From Crocosphaera sp. (GTDB taxonomy: Bacteria > Cyanobacteriota > Cyanobacteriia > Cyanobacteriales > Microcystaceae): 62,953 nucleotides of DNA. Position 1 is the first letter of the stretch, and each line of letters opens with the position of its first letter. The stretch lies in the NCBI GenBank assembly GCA_030064955.1, contig JASJDW010000025.1, positions 1 through 62,953 on the forward strand, read 5' to 3'. The notes beneath the pieces are model-generated. The model searched no databases and was not told the DNA's origin. It saw only the letters and a program-made list of their open reading frames with translations. This document shows, in pieces, positions 39,009-47,389 of the stretch. Made by a program: the position numbers and the translations under genes.

Positions 39009-39044
39009 TTTGAGCGAATTTTACATAAACTCATTGATTTTTCT

Positions 39045-39590
39045 TTGAATGGTAACAAATCTCAAGAACCTATAATTGAAGAAACTGATAATAGTTATAT
39101 CCAGTCATTAGATCCTGATTTAGTTCCTGCTTTTTTCCATAAACTACCAATAACCAATAATTGGAAAGAATTTGAAAAAAATACTTATTATTTACTAAAA
39201 TTATTAGGAATACCACTCACTTACAATTTTTTAAATCAAAGACAAGCAGGTAAAGCAGATGGTTTTTTCAAAATAGGTAATTTAGCAGTTATTTATGATT
39301 GTACATTAGAAAGAGGCGATATTGAGCGCAATAAAAGTGAACAAATTAATAATTACTGTAACCGTTTAAAACAAGGTCGTATTGAAATATCTCAAACTAC
39401 AACTGAAGAATTTTATAACCATCATAAACAAGTTTGGATCATTACTCAGAATCAAACTAGACAAATAAAAGTCATTAATTCCATTGAAGTAAAAGAAATA
39501 GGTATTCAAGATATCATGAATTTATATCGAGAACGATTAATAACAACATTAAGCGATCAATCTCTTGAGATAAAATTGCGTAATTTGTAA
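39045..39590 (+). CDS. Putative PD-(D/E)xK-like nuclease (part of an interrupted ORF)
   Basis: 181 codons counted from a weak TTG; the open frame really begins right after the stop of the 67-codon ORF. A conserved-looking block, LNQRQAGKADGFFKIGNLAV then IYDCTLERGD, has the spacing of an Asp-strand-Asp restriction-nuclease core, followed by an amphipathic helix (NKSEQINNYCNRLKQG). A nuclease acting on DNA is an inference; no canonical ExK is certain. With the front part it may once have been a PUR-like/nuclease fusion. Confidence 0.4.
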   Translation: MNGNKSQEPIIEETDNSYIQSLDPDLVPAFFHKLPITNNWKEFEKNTYYLLKLLGIPLTYNFLNQRQAGKADGFFKIGNLAVIYDCTLERGDIERNKSEQINNYCNRLKQGRIEISQTTTEEFYNHHKQVWIITQNQTRQIKVINSIEVKEIGIQDIMNLYRERLITTLSDQSLEIKLRNL

Positions 39591-39619
39591 ACATTATGAT
39601 TCTTTTGCATCATTTTCTT

Positions 39620-39784
39620 ATGGATAAGTTACAATTTGAGTGAGATGAACAGAAAGCGATCGCAAACAAAGAAAAACATGATGTCTCTTTTGAAGAAGGA
39701 AGAAGTGTTTTTTATGACAAGAATGCTCGTTTAATCTACGATCCAGAACATTGTGCTTTTGATAGGAGACGAATTAGAGTTTGA
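39620..39784 (+). pseudogene. BrnT toxin remnant
   Basis: From ATG at 39620: MDKLQFE, TGA in place of the conserved Trp (TGG to TGA), then DEQKAIANKEKHDVSFEEGR and YDKNARLIYDPEH. This is the BrnT N-terminal half; the rest is replaced by unrelated codons to a stop at 39784. No BrnA antitoxin follows. Confidence 0.6.
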
Positions 39785-39815
39785 AGTTAAACCAAATGGT
39801 GAATGGAGTAATTAA
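39759..39815 (+). pseudogene. Tail of a DUF6888-like protein
   Basis: In another frame, LIGDELEFEVKPNGEWSN-stop at 39815, two bases before the next gene. It resembles the C-terminal end (..ILAGE-IEI..NGEW) of the partner that commonly precedes DUF6887-type genes. It is fused to the BrnT remnant, implying a deletion between two modules. Family naming is from memory of motifs. Confidence 0.3.
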
Positions 39816-39817
39816 CA

Positions 39818-40042
39818 ATGAAACCCAATTTTTATGAAATAAGCTTAAAACAACTCCGTCAATACGTTTTATCTCATCGAGAAGATGAGAAAGCTTTTCA
39901 TATTTATGTAGATCGAGTGAACAGCGAACAAGAAAGAACCACTTATCCTCCCCTTAAATCCCTCGAAGATATGGAAAACTATCCCGATGTTCTTAACAAG
40001 TTACGTGAAGACACCGGTAGAACAATTAACCCCAACTTATAG
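39818..40042 (+). CDS. DUF6887-like small protein (putative antitoxin-type)
   Basis: 74 codons. MKPNFYEISLKQLRQYVLSH then REDEKAFHIYVDR and YPPLKSLEDMENYPDVLN are the pattern of a small cyanobacterial family with an N-terminal helix LRQYVL-HREDE. It often sits with a DUF6888-like partner; here only a tail of that partner remains upstream. Function unknown. Confidence 0.6.
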   Translation: MKPNFYEISLKQLRQYVLSHREDEKAFHIYVDRVNSEQERTTYPPLKSLEDMENYPDVLNKLREDTGRTINPNL

Positions 40043-40048
40043 AAAAAA

Positions 40049-40966
40049 TTAAGGTAACTCTACAGAAGTTGGTTTAGCAATATGAGGAAGTCCCCAACCT
40101 AACTTCTCTCGTAAAATACGGAAAAATTCAGGTTCTTCCAAGCGAATAAAACGCGCAGCATAATGAGACTTTTCCACATGAATTCTATCTTCTGGTAACA
40201 CATAACACCCTCCATTACCATCCACTACCAACACCATGCGGTTAGGGGTTGCAGGAAAAATGCTCACCGATTCCTTATCAGAAAACACCAAAGAACGAGA
40301 AGCCAAGGAATGGGGGCAAATAGGGGCTAATTGAAATACTGGGACATCAGGAGTTACCACTGGACCTCCTGCACTTAAAGAATAGGCAGTAGACCCCGTA
40401 GGAGTGGATAAAATCAACCCATCAGCAGCAATATCCACCGGTGCGTGTCTACCGATTTTTATCTCAAAATGACACATACTGGTCAAAGGTTCGCGATGAA
40501 TGACCATTTCATTAAGGGATAACGCTTCCCAGAGCAAAGTCTTGTCACGATATAGCTGTACCGTCAACATGGTACGTTCTTCTATTTCGTAGTCTCCTGC
40601 TAAAACCTTGTCTAAGATTTCCGATAACTGGTTGAGATAAACTTCCGTTAAAAAGCCCATGTGTCCCGTATTAACCGTTAACAAAGGAATACCACAAGGG
40701 GCTAACTGTCGATAGGCAGACAACACCGTACCATCACCCCCCAAGACAATAGCAAAGGCCATCTCTTGATCAAAATTAGGGGGAATTAAATGATCAATAG
40801 GAGTATGACAGACAGGACTTTCGGGACGAGAATAGCCAAGGAGTCCCCCTCGGCCAGTCTCTAAAACAACAGTCCAGCCTTTTTCCGTCAATTGAGTTTG
40901 TAAATCTTCAGCAGCTTTACAAGCGACGGGTTTGAGATCGTTAAAAATAATGCCGACTTTTGGCAC
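40049..40966 (-). CDS. nadK: NAD kinase
   Basis: 305 codons. The GGDG motif ([16 protein letters not shown]) and [17 protein letters not shown] are the ATP/NAD-binding hallmarks. The enzyme makes NADP+ from NAD+, which is central to photosynthetic electron flow. Many cyanobacteria hold two NAD kinases; which paralogue this is cannot be decided here. 28 bp downstream of ycf39 on the same strand. Confidence 0.95.
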   Translation of the reverse strand: MPKVGIIFNDLKPVACKAAEDLQTQLTEKGWTVVLETGRGGLLGYSRPESPVCHTPIDHLIPPNFDQEMAFAIVLGGDGTVLSAYRQLAPCGIPLLTVNTGHMGFLTEVYLNQLSEILDKVLAGDYEIEERTMLTVQLYRDKTLLWEALSLNEMVIHREPLTSMCHFEIKIGRHAPVDIAADGLILSTPTGSTAYSLSAGGPVVTPDVPVFQLAPICPHSLASRSLVFSDKESVSIFPATPNRMVLVVDGNGGCYVLPEDRIHVEKSHYAARFIRLEEPEFFRILREKLGWGLPHIAKPTSVELP

Positions 40967-40993
40967 AACAAATTATCCTGGATCAGCTTTAAC

Positions 40994-41971
40994 TTACACA
41001 GAAGATTTAAAAGGGGTTTTCTTTTTCTTCTTGGCTTTGCTCTTTTCGTAATCGATTTCTTTGAGCTTTTTAAGAATACGACTAAAATACTCTTGAAAAT
41101 AAGCTTCTAAAGTAGTCGTTTCTTTGGCATCAACCCCTAGAGTTTCGTAAACATCGTCCATTGAGGCATTTAAGGGTTTACCACTGGCCAAAACTTCAGC
41201 AAACGCTAGGCGGTCAGAAATATTATACGTCCATTGGAAGAAACGAGTAAAGCGACGCAAAAATCGTAGCAGTCCCAAGGGAACACGAGCAATCTTCACC
41301 CGTTTATCGGAGAGTCTCTCACATAATGCGATAATTTCTTCTGGTGTCCAAGCTTTTGTCCCCACCATAGGATAAGTTTGTTTTTGGGTTTCGGGAACTT
41401 CTAAAACACGAATGGTTAATTTAGCTGCGTCTTGGGTATCCATATAAGCAATAGGAGTGCTTTCTCCTGAGATCCAAACCGCTTGATTATCTAGCATAGG
41501 AACAGCGTATTGACCAATTAACCCCTGCATAAAGCCACAAGGCCGTAAGATAGTATAGTTTAACCCTGATTCTTCTAGGAATTTCTCTGTGCAGTATTTA
41601 ATGTTCATTAAGGGGACATCAGAGTATTTCTCAGCGTTGAGAATGGAAAAGAAGATATAACGATCAATTCCTGCTTTTTGAACTGCTTGGATTAAGTTAA
41701 CTTTGCCATACCAGTCCACTTCTTTCATAGAGAGGCTATCCGTTGGTCTTGCGGCGGCCGCGTCGATAACGACTTCTATTTCTTCTAAGATAGGAGGTAA
41801 GGTTTCAGGTTTACAGATATCTCCTATTTTTAATTCTGCCCCCCATTCTTTTAAAAAAGCTGCTTTTCTAGCATTTCTAACCAAACAACGGACTTCATGT
41901 CCTTCATCTAAGGCATGACGGGCTATTTGTCGCCCTAGCGTCCCTGTTGCGCCGACGATTAATAATTTCAT
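40994..41971 (-). CDS. ycf39: Ycf39-type atypical SDR, photosystem II assembly factor
   Basis: 325 codons. LIVGATGTLGRQIARHALDE at 3-22 is the NAD(P)-binding Rossmann loop of the NmrA/Ycf39 group; LRPCGFMQGLIGQYAVPMLD and TPIAYMDTQDAAKL follow. The last ~15 residues are a Lys-rich tail (KSKAKKKKKTPFKSSV), a local extension. Ycf39 (HCF244 in plants) works with HliC/HliD in making the D1-containing PSII reaction centre. Confidence 0.93.
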   Translation of the reverse strand: MKLLIVGATGTLGRQIARHALDEGHEVRCLVRNARKAAFLKEWGAELKIGDICKPETLPPILEEIEVVIDAAAARPTDSLSMKEVDWYGKVNLIQAVQKAGIDRYIFFSILNAEKYSDVPLMNIKYCTEKFLEESGLNYTILRPCGFMQGLIGQYAVPMLDNQAVWISGESTPIAYMDTQDAAKLTIRVLEVPETQKQTYPMVGTKAWTPEEIIALCERLSDKRVKIARVPLGLLRFLRRFTRFFQWTYNISDRLAFAEVLASGKPLNASMDDVYETLGVDAKETTTLEAYFQEYFSRILKKLKEIDYEKSKAKKKKKTPFKSSV

Positions 41972-42101
41972 TTATATAAATTTGTAATGTTTCTTAACGT
42001 TTCTCTAAGATATTAACAGAAAGTTACACCATTTGGACATTTTTCCTAAGATTCACATCTTGTTTTGCATCAGAATAAAAACACTTAATAATTATAAGAT
42101 T

Positions 42102-44531
42102 TCATTTAAAATAAGCTAATGTCACCCCGGAACCCCCTTCCTTTTGCTCAGCTAATTCAAACCGTTCTATCTGAGGATGACGCTTCAAAAACTCGTGAAC
42201 TCCTTGACGCAACTTACCAGTCCCTTTGCCGTGAATAATCCATAATACCCCTGAGTCTGTAGCTTGAGCGATCGCATTTTCTAAGTCCGCTTCCGCTTCT
42301 GCAACCCGACTTCCCCGAATATCAATGGTATTTCGAGAGGTGCGAATGAGGGGAACATCTTTGGGTTTAGACGGTTGGGGTGAGGGTGTAGCTGGTTGTT
42401 TTTTCTCTTTAACTTTGGTTTCTACCTTTTGACCATCTAATGACTCAATATCCCGAAAAGAAACAGTCATTTTCATCAATCCAAACCGTACCATTACCTC
42501 TTCATCTTCAGGAGAAACCTCTAACACTTCAGCAGTTTGTCCTAGGTTGGAGAGACGAATTTTTTCCCCAACTTTTGGCTGATAACTCACTTTCGGTTTT
42601 GCTGTTTTAGGTAACTGTTTTTGACCAATATTAGAAATCGCTTCCGTTGCTTTTTGAGCATTTTGGCTGCTTTTCTTGCCTTTTTGTAGGTTACGAATAA
42701 CTTGGGCGATCTCTTCTTTTGCCTCTGCGATCGCTTTTTGAACCTCTAGTTCTTGATACCGTTTTAAATCTTGTTCCCTTCGTTGTAAAGCGGTGGCTTT
42801 TTCTGTGACTTCCGTATAAAACTTCTCTGTTTCTTGCAATAATTTCTGTGCCTCTTGAGCCTTTTCTTCTTGTTCTCTACGCTGCGCTTCTAACCCGGCA
42901 ATCACATCATTCACATCCTGAGACAGTCCTCCAATGCGAGTTTTGGCCTCTTCAATAATATCAATCTCTAACCCCAAACGTTGAGCAATACTTAAGGCAT
43001 TAGACCGCCCTGGAATGCCCCACAACAGCCGATAAGTCGGCGAGAGGGTTCGATCATCAAATTCCACTGAAGCGTTCTCAAAACGGGAATCTTCGTATTT
43101 GAGGGCTTTTAATTCTCCGTAGTGAGTGGTGGCAATGGTTAACCTGGCATGATCTGCTAAATGATGCAATAAGGCGATCGCCAAGGCACTTCCTTCAGCC
43201 GGATCAGTACCAGCACCTACTTCGTCGAGGAGTATTAGGGAGAGTTTTGGAGTGTGGGAAGTGTGGGAGGTGTGGGGAGTTTCAGATAAAGCTGTTCCCT
43301 CTAGAGCTTCTAAAATGCGAACAATCCGACGAATATGACCGGAAAAGGTAGATAAATTCTGTTCAATGGACTGTTCATCCCCAATATCTGCTAAAATTTG
43401 CTCAAACCAGGGCAGTTCCACCGGTTCTTTAGCTGGAACGAATAAGCCAACTTTGGCCATCAAGGCAGCTAACCCGATGGTTTTGAGGGTGACGGTTTTT
43501 CCTCCGGTATTGGGTCCCGTCATAGCAATAACCCGAATGTCTGGGTTAATCTGTACGTTAATGGGAACAACGGGTGAGCCTTGTTCGTGTCTTTCTTGCC
43601 ATACCAATAGGGGATGGTGTAACTGTCTGAGGGTGATTGTTTCTTTATTTTCAATGAATCTAGGGGCATTTCCTCCCAACCAGAAGCTATATCTTGCCCT
43701 AGCCGTGGCTAAGTCTAAGACAGTGGCGATGGCTAGTAAATATTCTAAATCTTCGGCTACTTCGGCTACTTGTTCCGTTAACTGGCGTAAGATCGCCTCT
43801 TCTTCTCGTTCTTCTTGTCGCAAGTATTGACGACGTTTATTGCCCATCTGCACAACGGAGTTGGGTTCGATGTAAAAGGTTCCTCCCGTACCGGAAGTAT
43901 CGTGGATAATGCCTGGAATTTGTTCTTTTTGCCCTGCTTTTACAGGAAGTACAAAGCGATCGCCCCGTTGAGTAATCACTGCTTCTTGGATCGCTCCTCC
44001 TTTTTGCTGCATAATGTTTTGTAGTTTTTCATAGATGCGATCCCTAATTTCTTTAAGATTATGACGAATCTCTCCCAGTTTAGGACTAGCGCGATCGGCA
44101 ACTTTTCCGGCTTCATCGATGCAGTGATGGATGGCTTTTTCCAGTTCTGGATACGTCCTAATATCGGCGACTAATTCTGTTAAAACGGGTAATTCTTCAC
44201 CATCATCAATAATTCGCCTTAGCCGTCGCATTCCAGCTAAAGTAGTGGCAATATTGAGCAGTTCCTGTCCTGAAAGACTCCCTTTTAACGTTGCCCTTTT
44301 GAGGGAGTCTCCCACATCGCTGATCCCTTCAAAACTCCATTTTATTTCTAAATTCTGTTCTAAACGGTAAATTTCTTGAGTTTGGGCTAGAAGTTCCTGA
44401 CTTTCTTCTACAGTGGTGGGTATGGGTAAATTACGAGCTGCTATTGCCCCCATTTTCGTCGCAGCGAAGGTTGCTAACTGTTGGCAAAGACGAGGCCACT
44501 CTAATAAGTTTAATGTTTCTTGATAAATCAC
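42102..44531 (-). CDS. mutS2: MutS2 endonuclease/ATPase
   Basis: 809 codons. Core/clamp region, Walker A GPNTGGKTVTLKTIGL near 339-354, Walker B LILLDEVGAGTDPAEGSA, long coiled coil (~520-640), KOW-like segment and C-terminal Smr domain (IDIRGSRVAEAEADLENAI, then WIIHGKGTGKLRQGVHEFL) with nuclease function. MutS2 acts in recombination control and rescue of collided ribosomes. Odd: before Walker B a Ser/His/Thr-Pro repeat (TPHTSHTSHTP, about residues 417-427) is encoded by a CCCACACT-type simple repeat like those in intergenic DNA nearby; it seems an in-frame insertion. Confidence 0.96.
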   Translation of the reverse strand: MIYQETLNLLEWPRLCQQLATFAATKMGAIAARNLPIPTTVEESQELLAQTQEIYRLEQNLEIKWSFEGISDVGDSLKRATLKGSLSGQELLNIATTLAGMRRLRRIIDDGEELPVLTELVADIRTYPELEKAIHHCIDEAGKVADRASPKLGEIRHNLKEIRDRIYEKLQNIMQQKGGAIQEAVITQRGDRFVLPVKAGQKEQIPGIIHDTSGTGGTFYIEPNSVVQMGNKRRQYLRQEEREEEAILRQLTEQVAEVAEDLEYLLAIATVLDLATARARYSFWLGGNAPRFIENKETITLRQLHHPLLVWQERHEQGSPVVPINVQINPDIRVIAMTGPNTGGKTVTLKTIGLAALMAKVGLFVPAKEPVELPWFEQILADIGDEQSIEQNLSTFSGHIRRIVRILEALEGTALSETPHTSHTSHTPKLSLILLDEVGAGTDPAEGSALAIALLHHLADHARLTIATTHYGELKALKYEDSRFENASVEFDDRTLSPTYRLLWGIPGRSNALSIAQRLGLEIDIIEEAKTRIGGLSQDVNDVIAGLEAQRREQEEKAQEAQKLLQETEKFYTEVTEKATALQRREQDLKRYQELEVQKAIAEAKEEIAQVIRNLQKGKKSSQNAQKATEAISNIGQKQLPKTAKPKVSYQPKVGEKIRLSNLGQTAEVLEVSPEDEEVMVRFGLMKMTVSFRDIESLDGQKVETKVKEKKQPATPSPQPSKPKDVPLIRTSRNTIDIRGSRVAEAEADLENAIAQATDSGVLWIIHGKGTGKLRQGVHEFLKRHPQIERFELAEQKEGGSGVTLAYFK

Positions 44532-44638
44532 TTTTTATTAAACTAAAAGACTCATAGAATTTATGAGTTAATTTTATTTATTATGCTAATAGAATTCATA
44601 GAGATTCGTCAACCAATTTCATAAAAATACAAAAGATA

Positions 44639-44662
44639 GAGGTGATACCCAAGTATCACCTC
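44639..44662 (-). terminator. Terminator of the coiled-coil gene
   Basis: GAGGTGATAC, CCAA, GTATCACCTC: a perfect 10-bp stem. Read on the minus strand it is followed by TATCTTTTGTATTTTTA, a fair U-rich tract, about 36 bp beyond the stop of the 44698 gene. Confidence 0.8.
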
Positions 44663-44697
44663 AACTATAGGATATAGTTTATGCTAAACTTTCATAC

Positions 44698-45006
44698 CTA
44701 TTGGAATTTCTTACTGGCATTTTCAAAGGACATTTGTAAATCCTTCCAAGCCAATTCAAATCCAGCTTGAATGTCTTTCCAAGCATCTTCTCCTGCTTTT
44801 TGTAGCTCTTCTAACTTATTAAGAGCAGCATCTCTTTTTGCTGTTAATTCTTCAATTTGGCTATGATATTCAATTTCAGTATCTGCTTTTGCTTGCTTAG
44901 CTTTGGCTTTAAGTTCATCAATTTGAGCGTTCAACTTATCCAGTTGAGCTTTTACTTTTTCTTCGTAAGCTTGTTTACTTAAGTTGGTAGATGTTTCACC
45001 AGCCAT
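44698..45006 (-). CDS. Coiled-coil protein of unknown function
   Basis: 102 codons, highly charged, Ala/Lys/Glu-rich, nearly one continuous helix (KAQLDKLNAQIDELKAKAKQ ... EIEYHSQIEELTAKRDAALN). The C-terminus WKDIQAGFELAWKDLQMSFE holds two imperfect Trp-Lys-Asp repeats. No signal peptide or membrane segment. Good SD (AAGGAG) and a strong terminator suggest an independent, well-expressed gene. Similar short coiled-coil proteins are frequent in cyanobacteria. Confidence 0.75.
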   Translation of the reverse strand: MAGETSTNLSKQAYEEKVKAQLDKLNAQIDELKAKAKQAKADTEIEYHSQIEELTAKRDAALNKLEELQKAGEDAWKDIQAGFELAWKDLQMSFENASKKFQ

Positions 45007-45062
45007 ATATTGTTATTCTCCTTAATGATGTTGACAAATTTTTATGTATTTTAAATAAGTAA

Positions 45063-45389
45063 TTAACTCACACTAAAAGCAATACAAATTAAGCTAATAA
45101 CAAAGGTTGCAGCTAAACCACCTAAAATAATGTAGGCATATTGTTCTTGAGGTGTTGGATAAGTTGCTCCTGTCATGGGAGGTGTCACAGGATAATTATT
45201 AATTAATCCTTCTTGGTCAACGGTGTACCCTTGCGTAGTAGGAGCATCGTTTTCATTAATTTCTTTTCTCTTTTCTTTTTGGGTTCCTTCTCTTTCTATT
45301 CTTGCTGCAACATCAGCCGGAATTAACTCACTACCATCACTAACATCATTATTTAATGTTTTGGTATTGATATCTGTCTTATTAATCAT
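45063..45389 (-). CDS. Ssl1498-like (light-harvesting-like) membrane protein
   Basis: 108 codons from ATG at 45389; ATGs at 45395 or 45443 are possible. Acidic, soluble first half; then GYTVDQEGLINNYPVTPPMT and a single C-terminal membrane segment (YIILGGLAATFVISLICIAF) ending FSVS. This NN-P..PP..(one helix)..FSVS layout matches the small light-harvesting-like family that NCBI names after Ssl1498. Role would be in thylakoid pigment-protein assembly or stress, by analogy only. A GCAGG-TTTTTT-CCTGC inverted repeat (45411-45426) lies before the start. Confidence 0.55.
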   Translation of the reverse strand: MINKTDINTKTLNNDVSDGSELIPADVAARIEREGTQKEKRKEINENDAPTTQGYTVDQEGLINNYPVTPPMTGATYPTPQEQYAYIILGGLAATFVISLICIAFSVS

Positions 45390-45542
45390 AAACATCTTTG
45401 AATTCAGCAAGCAGGTTTTTTCCTGCGTCGTTATTACTATCATAGGACAATATTTATACTTTGTCAAGTTTTTGTACTAACAAAATACAAAATAAGTATA
45501 TCCACTGTGTGACCAACAAGAATATGATGTTATGATCTTGTT

Positions 45543-45570
45543 AGGACAAGTAAAGGACAGTATTAGGACA
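45543..45570 (+). promoter_or_regulatory. AGGACA iterons, 11-bp spacing (probable RHH operator)
   Basis: AGGACA begins at 45543, 45554 and 45565, exactly 11 bp apart, and once more at 45444. The set lies between a TATGAT-like -10 (about 45530) and the start of the ribbon-helix-helix gene. Spacing of one helical turn fits side-by-side RHH dimers on one face of the DNA. Confidence 0.5.
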
Positions 45571-45578
45571 AAAAAGGT

Positions 45579-45755
45579 ATGGCTAGAACAAAACCAAGGT
45601 CTGACAAAGTATTAACCATTCGTCTTCCTGAAAAGGACTTATTACGGTTAGAAGCCTATTGTATGGAAGATGGTAAGACAAAAACCGAAGTCATTAGACA
45701 CTTCATTCACAGTTTACCAATCAGAGAAAGTTCAACTATCGAGAAAGCAGGGTAA
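45579..45755 (+). CDS. Ribbon-helix-helix (CopG-like) regulator
   Basis: 58 codons, ATG to TAA. KVLTIRLPEKDLLRLEAYCM then EDGKTKTEVIRHFIHSL is the RHH fold: a strand (LTIRLP) that enters the major groove followed by two helices. No toxin follows, so it is more like a stand-alone regulator than an antitoxin. Likely autoregulated through the iterons just upstream, and perhaps also acting on the divergent Ssl1498-like gene, whose upstream region holds a further AGGACA. Confidence 0.75.
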   Translation: MARTKPRSDKVLTIRLPEKDLLRLEAYCMEDGKTKTEVIRHFIHSLPIRESSTIEKAG

Positions 45756-45902
45756 TTTTGGAGACAAGAGAGATGGGGGAGCAGAGGGCGCAGAGGGAGA
45801 CTGGGAGAAATGATTGATATATTTTCACCCCCTCACCCTATCGCTTCCCACACTCCCCACCCTTCCCACACTCCTCACACTTCTCACACCCCACACACCC
45901 CA
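45756..45902. repeat. Low-complexity CCCACACT-type repeat
   Basis: After the RHH gene, purine-rich GGGGGAGCAGAGGGCGCAGAG gives way to tandem CCCACAC / TCACAC units up to the DUF4335 stop. The same motif appears inside mutS2 and, weaker, near 60670. No gene. Confidence 0.6.
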
Positions 45903-47354
45903 CTACTCCAAAAGAGTTTTAACAGTTCCGTTAGGAATTAAAACGAGGCGAATAGTTTGATTATTAGACGTTCCTAGAGGAGAAACAAACTCAGATCCAG
46001 GGGTAGGAAAAGGAATTTGAGAACGATAAATGGCTGCGGAACGACCGAGGGGTATGGTTTGCTTGAGGGAACCATCTTCTTGAACAATTAAACGATATTC
46101 TAGGGTTTGTTCTAGATTTTGAGGCGGTTGCCATCGTTCCTGAAAATATTGACGCACTTGAGCAACTTGAGGAATGGCATCGAGAAGAGTGGTTTGAGGG
46201 GGCGGTTTAGGGGTAACTTTAGCTTCTGGAGACAATAATTCATCGGGAATAGTTAGTTGATCTTGATTCCTTGTTGCTTGGGAAGGCAGTGACGGTGAGG
46301 TTCCCCTATTGAAAGCTTTTGCCTGTAAAGTTGGCGGTGGGGGTAAGGTGGGGTTTTGGATCAGTTGGTCAACCCTTTCCGGAGGTAAACCAGGCATAAC
46401 AATGGGGGTTTGTCCATTGGGCAAAAGATGAGCCGGAACCTGATCAACTGTTACTGAAGCATCAGACTGGGCTGTATTGGGTTTAGGAGGGGCTGGAGGG
46501 GCTACTGGCGGTGGCGGTAGAACCCGTAAAGGAGGGGCTTGAACAGCAACATTAGGGTTACGAGGCGGGGGAGTTCCTTGCCCAATTTGTCCAGGGGGTG
46601 GTAGAGGGTCACGATTAGCCAAGGAGGGAGCTAAAGAAGGCGCAGGAAGGGGGGTTTTTGGGGGTGGTGGGACGGGGGGTAATACATCCAAAAAAGACAG
46701 GGGATTTTCTGAGGTGTCTGCGGTGTCTTCAGCAGGAGTATCTGTTGACGCAATTTGTCTATACCATTTGACTCCAACTGTAGGGATTAAAATAGCTAGG
46801 ACTGCTACGGTACCGGTTGCCATCCAAACCCCTAAACTTTTCCTGAGAGGCGTGGTTTTCGGGTGGGTTAAGGTAAGAATGGTATTGTTGTAGGTTTCTA
46901 AGGCATTGATCAGATCAAAGAGTTGGGAAATACTTAAACTAACTGATCGATGAGACGCTTGAGAAGCTAACGATCCAAAGCTTAAATGATGGGTGAGTAA
47001 CCCTTGAGGCGATAGGGAAGGGACAATAATGGTTTCTGTATCCGCTACAGGTTGCTTTTTTTGGGGTAACTTCTTATCTTCTATTTCCTGCCAATAAGAG
47101 GCGGTTTGATGAAGAAAATTTTTAACATAGGTTTGGACAACATTGTGTAATAATTCCAGTTGAATGCGATCGCCTTTAACCGTCACTTGATCTTCTTCTA
47201 AGAGTCGAGGATCGTCAAATTGTAGTTCAAATTCAATGTTATCTAAAGACACTAATTTTCCCCAACGGGATAACAGAGACCGTTTGTCCCATAATTTTAG
47301 GGTACAAGTAGGAGGGGTATAGGTTTGTAGGGGAGTATTATTAAATAACATCAT
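45903..47354 (-). CDS. DUF4335 protein, proline-rich, one membrane segment
   Basis: 483 codons. The N-terminal domain (TPLQTYTPPTCTLKLWDKRS, to ~160) is DUF4335, specific to cyanobacteria. A membrane segment (SLGVWMATGTVAVLAILIPT) at about 170-190 is followed by ~200 residues dense in Pro (PPPPKTPLPAPSLAPS and similar), which would extend across the periplasm, then a folded C-terminus (EYRLIVQEDGSLKQTIPLGR). Function unknown. Directly downstream of the DUF3038 gene, its usual neighbour. Confidence 0.85.
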   Translation of the reverse strand: MMLFNNTPLQTYTPPTCTLKLWDKRSLLSRWGKLVSLDNIEFELQFDDPRLLEEDQVTVKGDRIQLELLHNVVQTYVKNFLHQTASYWQEIEDKKLPQKKQPVADTETIIVPSLSPQGLLTHHLSFGSLASQASHRSVSLSISQLFDLINALETYNNTILTLTHPKTTPLRKSLGVWMATGTVAVLAILIPTVGVKWYRQIASTDTPAEDTADTSENPLSFLDVLPPVPPPPKTPLPAPSLAPSLANRDPLPPPGQIGQGTPPPRNPNVAVQAPPLRVLPPPPVAPPAPPKPNTAQSDASVTVDQVPAHLLPNGQTPIVMPGLPPERVDQLIQNPTLPPPPTLQAKAFNRGTSPSLPSQATRNQDQLTIPDELLSPEAKVTPKPPPQTTLLDAIPQVAQVRQYFQERWQPPQNLEQTLEYRLIVQEDGSLKQTIPLGRSAAIYRSQIPFPTPGSEFVSPLGTSNNQTIRLVLIPNGTVKTLLE

Positions 47355-47389
47355 ATATAGTTAGTTAATCTAAGAAAAGGATAGTTTTA

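Noticed and set aside
45840-45902. Possible CRISPR-like tandem repeat
   Set aside because: Units are short CCCACAC variants without regular spacers; simple-sequence repeat.
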